Below, piece by piece: positions 56,014-64,000 of a stretch of DNA of 64,000 bases. The stretch comes from Pseudovirgaria hyperparasitica (lineage: Eukaryota; Ascomycota; Dothideomycetes; Acrospermales; Acrospermaceae), in NCBI RefSeq assembly GCF_010093815.1, contig NW_022985552.1, positions 620,001 to 684,000 on the forward strand. The letters are read 5' to 3'. The position numbers and the translations under genes are program-made. Under the pieces are notes generated by a model that saw only the letters and a program-made list of their open reading frames with translations, made no database searches and had not been told where the DNA came from. Each line of letters begins with the position of its first letter. Position 1 is the first letter of the stretch.

Positions 56014-57270
56014 ATGCCAAACAGAACAACTTTACGTGCACATCAACCTAATTCACCTCGATCCTCATCCATACTCAAGTCCTCTCTTCTGTTTCTAATC
56101 GTCATCCTGGCCTTGAATACCCTCAGAAGATTCCCTTCTCGCCTCTTTCTCTTCTCTCAACATCTTAAGCCCCCCAACGCATTCTCCTCAGCTTCGCTTC
56201 ATACAACAGACATGGTCTACGAAAAGGAACTGCTGGTGGCTCAATTAGCCGTACAACGTGCTTCAATTGCCACGAAGCGGGTCTTCCATCAGACAGCGAA
56301 GGGCGCTGTTTCCAAAGACGACAAGTCTCCCGTCACCATTGGCGACTTCGGAGCTCAGGCACTCATTATACACGCCATTCGCAAAAACTTCCCGGAGGAC
56401 AAGGTTGTCGGTGAAGAAGATTCCGATACACTGAGAAAGAATGACGAGCTAAGGCAGCAGATCTGGGAGGTCGTGCAGAATACCAAACTTGAAGATGCGG
56501 AGGCAGAGAAGCTACTCGGAGGACCTTTGACAAGCGAAAGCGAGATGCTCGACGCTATTGATTATGGAAAAGATGAAGGCGGTGGTAGGGGGAGAATATG
56601 GGCGCTCGACCCGATCGATGGCACAAAAGGCTTCTTGCGCGGCGGACAGTATGCAGTGTGTCTCGCACTGATGGTGGACGGTGATGTCAAGGTCGGCGTC
56701 CTGGGATGTCCCAATCTTCCTATAGACGATTCTGCGCCGTTGGACGTCAAGATTGGTGAAAACGCAAACGATGAGGCCGGCAAGGGAGTACTTTTCAGTG
56801 CGGTCTTGGGACAAGGTGCGACGAGCAGACCTCTTGGCACGGCAGGTCTTCAGCCAGGGAAATCAATTGCCATGAAGAATTTGACGGACGTATCGCAGGC
56901 AACGTTCTGCGAGAGTGTAGAAGCTGCCCACTCATCGCACGGAGAGAATGCAGCGATCGCAAAGAAGCTTGGTATTACGAAGCCCGGTGTACGCATGGAC
57001 TCGCAGTCAAAGTATGGCTCAATCGCGCGCGGTGCAGGTGATCTGTATTTGCGTCTACCAGTCAGGAAGGACTATCAAGAGAAGATTTGGGACCATGCAG
57101 CGGGAGATGTAATTGTCAGAGAAGCTGGCGGTGTCGTCACTGACATCCATGGAAAGAGGCTGGACTTCAGTATTGGACGCACTCTTCGCGACAACAAAGG
57201 GGTAGTGGCAGGTCCTAAAGGCGTACACGATGCAGTGTTATCTGTTGTCAAGGAAGTGCTTGGCGTTTAA
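56014..57270 (+). CDS. MET22: 3'(2'),5'-bisphosphate nucleotidase (Met22/Hal2)
   Basis: Intronless. Lithium-sensitive, magnesium-dependent phosphatase family: VVGEEDSD (metal site), IWALDPIDGTKGFLRG (first signature) and DHAAGDVIVREAGGVVTD (second signature). It converts PAP to AMP and removes an inhibitor of sulfate assimilation and RNA processing; the enzyme is a target of sodium and lithium. Two starts are plausible: 56014 adds 66 residues with a hydrophobic, basic-flanked segment (ILKSSLLFLIVILALNTLRRFPSRLF), while the internal ATG at 56212 (MVYEKELLVAQLAVQRASIATKRVF) matches the usual cytosolic protein. The same gene may thus give a targeted and a cytosolic form. Confidence 0.93.
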   Translation: MPNRTTLRAHQPNSPRSSSILKSSLLFLIVILALNTLRRFPSRLFLFSQHLKPPNAFSSASLHTTDMVYEKELLVAQLAVQRASIATKRVFHQTAKGAVSKDDKSPVTIGDFGAQALIIHAIRKNFPEDKVVGEEDSDTLRKNDELRQQIWEVVQNTKLEDAEAEKLLGGPLTSESEMLDAIDYGKDEGGGRGRIWALDPIDGTKGFLRGGQYAVCLALMVDGDVKVGVLGCPNLPIDDSAPLDVKIGENANDEAGKGVLFSAVLGQGATSRPLGTAGLQPGKSIAMKNLTDVSQATFCESVEAAHSSHGENAAIAKKLGITKPGVRMDSQSKYGSIARGAGDLYLRLPVRKDYQEKIWDHAAGDVIVREAGGVVTDIHGKRLDFSIGRTLRDNKGVVAGPKGVHDAVLSVVKEVLGV

Positions 57271-57354
57271 AAAAGATATGCGGTTCAGAACGTACAGCAA
57301 GATGTATATGTACATTGAACTGTAGAGGTGTCGGTGCCATCCGATAGACACAAA

Positions 57355-58158
57355 CTACTTAATTTTCTTATTCTTCATCCTGACTACTTCGTTGTTAACG
57401 AATATGCCCTTGCCTTTATACGGCTCCGGAACTCTCCATTTCCTGATGTTCGCCGCAAATTGAGTGAGCACATGCTTGTCTGGACCCTCTAGAAGGAGTC
57501 TGGTTGGCTGCGGGGAGCTTGCCTTGACACCGCGAGGTACTGCCAACTCGATCGGATGTGAGTATCCGACTTTTAAGCTCACGAACTTCTGACCGTCATA
57601 TTCTGGCTTGAGAGTTGTTGCTTTGTCGTCAACACTTGCGCGATATCCGACACCCACGAATCGGAGGATACAAGTGTGCCCTTCTGATATACCGAGAACG
57701 TGACTGTGTATGTAGCTTCTAGTCGTACCTATTTGTACAATCAGAAACTAAGGTCGTTCGGACAGAAGGGAGACATACTGACCCCACATCTCGCGATGTT
57801 TCCTGACAGTCCTATCCTCGATGGACACATTAATTTCACTCCTTGCAGGGTCTTTCATAACGTTGATGAAACTCGGGTACTCCATCTGAGCTTCGCCCAA
57901 GGGTCCCTTCAGGTGTATCAACCCATTTACAGCTTTCACACGCGCGTTCTGGTTGGTAGGAGCGGGAGGCGGTGGCTTGATAGTTATTTGAACCTCTGGA
58001 GGAACAGAGATCGGAGCAGAGCCGATTCGAGATTGCGATTTAGTCGTCGTGGAGAATTGCGCTTGGAATGCGGGAAGGAGAAACGAAGGTATGTATATCG
58101 CGCCGGGATGCGATGACAGAGAGCTGCTGATGCTCCGCTGCGCCGTTCGGGAAAGCAT
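57355..58158 (-). CDS. MRPL6: Mitochondrial ribosomal protein uL6m (MrpL6)
   Basis: Predicted 249 aa, exons 57783-58158 and 57355-57728 (intron 57729-57782). The N-terminus is a mitochondrial presequence (MLSRTAQRSISSSLSSHPG). The L6 fold follows in two repeats: VNGLIHLKGPLGEAQMEYPSFINV, and ILRFVGVGYRAS..KFVSLKVGYSHPIELAVPRGVKASSP, with the C-terminal signature TQFAANIRKWRVPEPYKGKGIFV. This is the bacterial-type L6 of the large mitoribosomal subunit near the sarcin-ricin loop. The frame is open upstream, but the ATG at 58158 begins the targeting signal. The 3' ends of this gene and MET22 converge 85 bp apart. Confidence 0.94.
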
Positions 58159-58685
58159 GGCGCTCGCTGGGACGTGTTTGACCAACGGGTGTCTGATCGT
58201 GATGAGGTTGTAACTTTTGCAGGGAGGAGGCTCTTTGGGATAGGGAGCTTTCCGAACAGCTTCGGAGTCGGCAAACCCTGTGGAGATCAGCCAGGAGTCC
58301 AGGAATGCTTCAACACCATTCATCCCGGTCACGTCTTCATTATAGGTGTTGAAGATCCTTTTCGGGTAACAACGAGTTGGTCTTTACCAAGTCGATAGCG
58401 TATGAGAGCTATCCCTTACTTCTCACGCGGCTTAAATCTCACCTCTATAAGCAAAGGCCTCACCTTCGCCTACGCAGCGCAGGGTGAAGTCAATTCAGAC
58501 GTCGATCACCCGTATTATATTTAATACTGCTTCAGTGCCTACACTACTCAACCTCGTATTTGCTCTTTCGTTTTCTACTTCTCATCTCCAGCTTGAATCT
58601 ATCTCGTATCCCGTGATCGATTGGATCACTGCTTCATTTGCTTTCCTGTCTAGTCTCGACTTCACTATCCATACCTTCACTCGTC
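58159..58685. other. Divergent spacer between MRPL6 and KAR5
   Basis: Shared promoter region, pyrimidine-rich near the KAR5 start. No gene recognised. Confidence 0.5.
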
Positions 58686-60730
58686 ATGGAATTATTTGCT
58701 ACTCTGATTCAAGTCTTCTTTGTTTCTTCTTTTGCAACAGCTACTTTCAGCCAAGGTCAGTACTAACAAGGCATGCTGTATTACTTGAGCAAGGCGATAT
58801 GGTGTTTGCTCGGATTTAAACCCAAAAGCAAGTATAAGCATTCAGAGACGATTTGGCTGACTCTCACAGATGGTGGCAGTAGCGCTAACAGACCAAACTG
58901 GTCCTCTGAGTTGATGACTCGGATTCAAGAGCACACCGGTCATCAGCCAGAGATATACTCGCACGCATTGAAAGTCATGGAGGGACTTAAAAGCTCCCCA
59001 TCTTGCATTCGTCTCGCTGTTTCCACTCTTGTAGACACTTGCCAGTCCCTCGAGACGAAAGGGGATGATATTCCCGCCAAAAGCACAGAGCTAGCGCTTG
59101 ATGAAGTCAAATCGGAATTCGCGGCAAGATTGGCTATGTGCGAGCTGGCCGGAGCCCGAGCAACGCTGCCAGATTTCTGCAAACCACTTACGCCATCTAA
59201 TACAGCATGTCCACGGTCTCGCTTCAGCGGTGTCTTTTCTTGGAGCCCCCAAGATGTGAGTGACAAGCTTTGCTACCCTACTGTGAGTGACGCACAGATC
59301 AAAGGTTGCTTGGAGGCCCTTGAGTCTCGCCCTCAATGGTGGACGAGCTATAGCAATGCACGGCAGAATGCTGTTGTCATATGCCAAGCGAGTCGAGATA
59401 TGATTGAGAAAGGTGAGTCTATCAATCAAATTCGGCGCTCAAACGTGTTTGAGCGTGCTCACAGATCATAGATAATGTCCTTAGGACGTACAAGTCGCTG
59501 ACCGAAACTGTATCAAATATCACTGCTACTATGCAGCGATCCATGCAAGACCATGCGACCTCACTCGAGACCACAAAAGAGTACACTGAATTTTTGATCT
59601 CGCTACAAAATGATGCAACTCGTGCTTTCACGGCTGGTAATAAGGAGTCTCAGGTTATTCTGACCAAGTTCTTGGTAGATATACAATCTTCTATAAGCCT
59701 TGAAACTGCGAAGATGTTACAAGCCTGGAGTGAGACCGAGTCTCGCATAGATGCATTGAACCAGGTAAGTAGTATGAATCACACTTCCCTACCATTACCA
59801 ACATTTTCAGATCATAAAGGGTTCTAGCACTGAGCTGGAGCACATGCGACAGAATACGGCCGGTACATTTGGCATAATGCTGTCGCGTATTTCCGAGCAG
59901 AATGCACTCCATGATGACCGCATAGAGTACAGTAGCAGTCTCGCTGTCGAACTCTTGCGAACACTTGAAGATGCCCGGAGATCTCAACTCGAAGCTTTCA
60001 GTGAGACTGCGGCAGGTCTGAGCGACGTTCGTGTGGGTCTGGTAAGTCATCCATCGTGATGACGTTGATGTGGGCTAAACTATGGCAGCAACTCGTGGAC
60101 CAGAATCTGGCCGACATGCGGCTATCACAAGCAAAGGTTCATGCCGTATGTATCCAAATTCTGTCTAAGGATGAATGTCTTGACAAGATGACAGGAAATT
60201 ACCTCTACCGAGTTACGTCTTACGGACATCAAAGTAGATGCCGAATTCATCAAGCAAACCATGACAGACGCTGCTGAATATGCTAGCACTTTATCAAAAC
60301 TTGTAGGCTACGCAAGGTTTTGGCAATGGATCCTTATTGCGATCCTCATAGTACTGTGCGTTATGCCACGAAGTCCAACATTGGCGATTAGTGTCCTGGT
60401 AGTCCTTTTTGTTGGTGAGTATTGATTCTTAGTATATTTGATCTGAACTAAACCCGTGTAGTTACGTCCCTACTTGACTTCCCTCTCCCAACGCTGAAGA
60501 CGTCGCCAGAAGTTCTTTATGGTGTGTCTTCTTTCAGTTCGTCTATATGGCAGTCTTTGCCAAATGCGGCTTCGATATGGGTCATGTTCGGAGTCGCATC
60601 AGCAGTCACACTGGCAGTCATATTTTACTTCGCTTTTCGTCGCATGGTTCTCACGCGATACAACGGTGGACTATTGCCAAGCATTGAAGTACCGCGGGTT
60701 CCATCAGCAGAACGAAATGGGTACTTCTAA
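58686..60730 (+). CDS. KAR5: Nuclear fusion protein Kar5/Tht1
   Basis: Predicted 568 aa from seven exons: 58686-58755, 58846-59412, 59472-59764, 59811-60041, 60089-60145, 60195-60414 and 60462-60730. A signal peptide (MELFATLIQVFFVSSFATATFS) leads into the Cys-rich Kar5 domain: SSPSCIRLAVSTLVDTCQSLE, FAARLAMCELAGA, LPDFCKPL and CLEALESRPQWWTSYSNARQNAVVICQASR. A long coiled-coil follows, then C-terminal membrane segments (FWQWILIAILIVLCVM; LAISVLVVLFV; WVMFGVASAVTLAVIFYFAF). Kar5/Tht1 acts at the nuclear envelope in karyogamy, so it belongs to the sexual cycle. All phases close. The first intron (58756-58845, 90 nt) is the least certain join. Confidence 0.87.
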
Positions 60731-61111
60731 CTGTTCCTTGACGTCAAAGTACGCGACAGACCTTTAGGAAGCTATCTGGTCACTGATGAGGCAAAGTCAA
60801 CACCAAAAGTATATCCTCTTTATGCACGAACGATGGATTTCCGCCTCGACCCGTCATCATACCCCATGTCACATCTATCTACTCCTTTCCTCGCGAACAT
60901 CGACACGCAGCGTATATTTCCATCACATTCTACTATCTCATCACACACAGCATTACGACGGGCGTCATATATATTCAGTCAGGCATATTCAGGCATTTCT
61001 GCGAGTCTTTAAATGGATTCTTAAAGGGGAGGAGCTTACTTCCGTATTCAGCGTGCATTGGTTCTGAGATTCCAGTGGCAGTCATTTTCTATAGTTTTTA
61101 TCAGTACCTTT
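60731..61111. other. Convergent spacer
   Basis: 3' flanks of KAR5 and the Cys-rich secreted protein gene. No gene recognised. Confidence 0.5.
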
Positions 61112-61676
61112 TTAGTCCTCAGCGCAAACGTTTTCGCCGCTATCAGAACAACCATTACAGCATCTAGAACATTGTACTCCAGCAAACATCTCTCTGATGC
61201 AATTCCACCCGTTATCTTCGACCTGAACCTTGTGTACTAAGAATGATGCGATCCGGTGATCCCATCCGTAGTCTCGCAGATCGTCCTGCACAGGGCACTT
61301 AGCAAAGCTCACGCCACAGGTATCCAAGTTACCTACAATTCCTGGCCAGAAAATAGCATCTGTGGGATTGTCGCAGTAATTCCTTCGACTTAAAGTCACG
61401 GCAACACCCGTGTCAGGGCGCAATGAACTGATGGCCGCAAACCACGGCTCCGAAAGGTTGATACACGTGTTCAATGGAAAAGTTGTGTAGTTTTTCAGCC
61501 CTTTTAGATTCGGCTCGGTAGACATCCATATCTATTATTGTTAACTATGTCTCGGGGCGGGACGGCTCTATACGGACGCCTCCACTTTCCGGAGCTGACA
61601 GATCCCGTCGGTATTCTGTGGTCGTTGCTGCCATGCTGAAGCCCACAATTAGGACGAAGAGAAAGCGTGAATACAT
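61112..61676 (-). CDS. Small secreted Cys-rich protein, beta/gamma-crystallin-like
   Basis: Predicted 172 aa, exons 61578-61676 and 61112-61531 (46-nt intron 61532-61577, donor GTCCGT, acceptor after a GTTAACA branch-like site). A signal peptide (MYSRFLFVLIVGFSMAA) is followed by a possible Kex2-type site (YRR). The mature part has paired segments: CINLSEPWFAAISSLRPDTGVAVTLSRRNYC and GWDHRIASFLVHKVQ, reminiscent of the W..xISSxRxxxxVxVTLY..xxC Greek-key pattern of small beta/gamma-crystallin-like secreted proteins. The C-terminus is Cys-rich (CIREMFAGVQCSRCCNGC). Fold and any effector role are inference; no database was consulted. Both exons were needed to give a secreted protein. Confidence 0.62.
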
Positions 61677-62232
61677 GGCTGTTGAGGAGCTCAGTGAAAG
61701 AGGGTGTATGAAGCGAAAAGGAATGTTGAGGCTCTGCAATAGCAATCTCCTCGACTAGGTATGGCTCTATTTGTACTTTAGATGTAGCAACTGCTATATC
61801 AAGCTACCAGGAGCCCTTTTGCACATATATCGGCTCGTGCCCTTCTTGTGGAGCCACGCCCGACCATTGCGATCGAACACGGCCATAATAGTGGCTGCAG
61901 GACGCTGTAAAGGCATGTATATGCACACCAACACCTTAACAGTATATTGAAACATCCCGTTCTCCAGTTTGTGCATGCACATGATACAGCGGCTTGAAAA
62001 CGGTGCTGTAGTGCAACATTGAATTCTGTGAACTCGGTTGTGGACATTGCGGGCGCCAAGAGTTATAGGGCTGTCTTGAACTCGGATCCATCAATGCTCG
62101 AGATTTTGTCAGAGCTTGCCCACCACAGGCTTCAATTCCGTCACTGTTACACGATACAGATGGTTGAATGAAATCTTCCCCAGATACCTGCATCCTAGGG
62201 ATGTGTGCTACGGCTTTCTTGTTCTTACCATA
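61677..62232. other. Divergent spacer
   Basis: Between the Cys-rich secreted gene and the last gene. Only short frames without features. Confidence 0.5.
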
Positions 62233-64000
62233 ATGGCAGACCGTGGCAATGTCGCGGCCCCTCCACAGTCGCCGACGATCGAGGAACTAGCATCCCAAAG
62301 TCGTCCGCCGCCTCAAGAGGCGAAAAGGCCGTATGCAACAGCCCTTAGGCTAGCGATTGGTCCATGGACGGTACAATTCCGAAGTGTCCATGGAGCCGGC
62401 TACATAAAGCCAGAAATGATGCAGAAGCTCGACGATGTGCTGGTTAAGAAAACGCTCACCAACACGAGGCAATATGCTGAGGTTCGGTATGTGTGGTGCT
62501 TCCTTTGAAACATAGCGAGGATACGTCCGCTGAACTGTTCGTTAGAGAAGACATAGGTACGGATTCGCAGTTCTGGCACGACATCGGCGACCTGATTGAC
62601 TCTGCGATACCATCTATCGAGCAACGCTGTTTCAATGCACCACCGGCGGTTGATCCAGCGCAAGACCCCCCTGCACATGAAGATTATGACGGGCTTTCTG
62701 GGGCTCTCATAGCCGAAAATCAAGGCAGTCTCTGCGTTGACCTGGAACGTGTCAATAGCATGGTAGCAATAACTAGGAATGTCTTGACCGTTGGACCTAG
62801 AGCTCAACAACTGGCTTCAATGTCGCGGTTTGACAAAGAGATCTTTCGTCTTATAAACCTTTGTGTCAAGGTCACTGCTCGGGGGTACGATGGAGATCCT
62901 GGGTCCCAAGAGGAAGAGAAATGGCAAAGCGTCATAAATGCGTTCAAGAAGGTTCTCATTACCAGCCTACAATTTTTGAACAACCTAGTTACAAGGAACG
63001 AGAGACGGAAGTTAATGCTCTGGATTCAATTGTTTGACAGTACGACTCCATCCGAAGCTGTCGTGGACTCATATCAAGCTGATGAGGGCGACGCAACGTT
63101 CGATGTGCAGTACGATGAGGAAGGACCCTTCGAAATGAAACTCATGAGCGGAGTTTCAAGAAAGATTTTTGCGCCGCCACAATTGCCTTCGGGTCATGGG
63201 AAAAAGGAGAGCTCATCGGCTCACCCGCCGCAGCCTCCAGCATCGTCACCATTCTTACTCTTCATCGGTAAAAATGGTCTTGAAGTGAAAAAACAGTTGA
63301 TCGACCAAGGTAAAGCGGGGAATGCCGCGGAGATTGCTGCTGAATGCAAGAGACAATGGGAAAGCATGCCACCAGAACGGAGACAAGAGTGGGATGGCTT
63401 TTACAAAGATCTCGTGAGGAGGGCTCCCCCAAATTCTACTGCCGCTCTTGAGTTCACCGGGGGTATGCTCTTCTCCACATCATCTGCCAAATATACTACA
63501 GGACATCCGCCATTGGACGAGAAGGTTGAAGCTCTGGCGAGAAGCATCAACGGACTAAAGATAGAGGTACAGTTGTTGTGTCAGACATCTGAGCATATCT
63601 GACAATCCACTACAGGCAGATGATCTGGCCCAGGACAAACTGGTGGACAGTAAGATGAGAAGACTCCACGGTAAGTCCATGTCGATTTATGACGCTCTCT
63701 GCTGACCTGTCACAGCGGCTTTCGGGGCCGACATCTTACAAAGAGGCAAGGACGATCTCATGAAGCGACTGGAACCACCACCGGAAAGAAACAACCAAAC
63801 ATCAATACAGGAGCCTTCGACTACTTCGCCTGCTTCACCCGTGGCTCTGCCATCCGAATCTCAAGCTCCTCCCCCTTCAGCAGCTGACCCTCCTGTGAGC
63901 GAAGAGGAAGACAGCGAGGAGGAATCTGACTATGTTGTTCCAGGAGATGATGGGCGCGGACTGCTGACAGACGTTCCTTTGATCCTCGGACCCGCCGAAA
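62233..64000 (+). CDS. Unrecognised protein with HMG-box-like segment (3' end outside window)
   Basis: Exons 62233-62486, 62546-63566, 63616-63670 and 63716 onward; the frame is still open at the window edge. The start MADRGNVAAPPQSPTIEELASQ leads to a region with YATALRLAIGPWTVQFRSVHGAGYIKPEMMQKLDDVLVKK, then a long helical domain (SMVAITRNVLTVGPRAQQLASMSRFDKEIFRLINLCVKVTARGYDG). Near residues 320-380 is SPFLLFIGKNGLEVKKQL...AAECKRQWESMPPERRQEWDGFYKDLV, whose Pro, Phe, Trp and basic spacing resembles an HMG box. The C-terminus is Pro/Ser-rich and acidic (SEEEDSEEESDYVVP). I recognise no full family. A nuclear DNA-binding role is an inference from the HMG-like part. Confidence 0.7.

Noticed and set aside
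1-64000. CRISPR arrays, rRNA genes, bacterial operon signals, virus-like elements
   Set aside because: Looked for on both strands; no regular spacer arrays, rRNA-like segments or recognisable polymerase or capsid genes were seen.

Overview
The window is nuclear DNA of a filamentous ascomycete (Pezizomycotina, most likely a Dothideomycete; the class is an inference). Most genes carry short spliceosomal introns of about 45-60 nt with GT..AG ends. The gene set is typically fungal: creC, creD, REI1, GEM1, an SLM1-type F-BAR/PH protein, KAR5, an RRD1-type PTPA, MET22/HAL2, a Zn2Cys6 regulator, and a tRNA-Gln with an intron. Gene-dense housekeeping stretches alternate with AT-rich gene-poor islands that look like decayed repeats.

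Region 1 (about 1-14.7 kb) is accessory and metabolic. It holds the 3' part of a cytochrome P450, a secreted HEXXH zincin-like protein with His/Asp tandem repeats, a PNPOx-like plus flavoreductase fusion oxidoreductase, a class I terpene synthase, and a flavin monooxygenase fused to an acetoacetate-decarboxylase-like domain. Together the P450, the two flavoenzymes and the terpene cyclase make a candidate terpenoid cluster. The fusion gene has a TATA run and three tandem 16-bp GCAAAANCCGANTCGS repeats upstream. An 18-bp minisatellite, a doubtful gene relic and a MITE-like element also lie here.

Region 2 (14.7-36.1 kb) is mainly housekeeping and signalling: REI1 (60S biogenesis), a DJ-1/PfpI protein, GEM1/Miro, creC and creD in tandem (both act in carbon catabolite repression and ubiquitin control), the SLM1-like protein, a short-chain dehydrogenase, a RING-finger protein and a TAPT1-family membrane protein.

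Region 3 (36-45 kb) is sparser: tRNA-Gln(CTG), a GFA/CENP-V zinc protein, a hypothetical protein, a compact SET protein, a Zn2Cys6 transcription factor, and a divergently placed atypical SDR.

Region 4 (45-64 kb) is again dense: an AT-hook/acidic hypothetical protein divergent from the PTPA gene, a small Ala/Pro/Thr-rich protein, a HerA/FtsK-like P-loop ATPase, a C3HC zinc-finger protein divergent from MET22/HAL2, mitochondrial ribosomal protein uL6m, KAR5, a small secreted Cys-rich protein that may have a beta/gamma-crystallin-like fold, and an unrecognised protein with an HMG-box-like segment that runs off the right edge.

Exon boundaries were set by eye from frame continuity and splice consensus; introns quoted below are inferred, not observed in transcripts. 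I saw no CRISPR, rRNA gene, bacterial insertion sequence or recognisable virus-like element.
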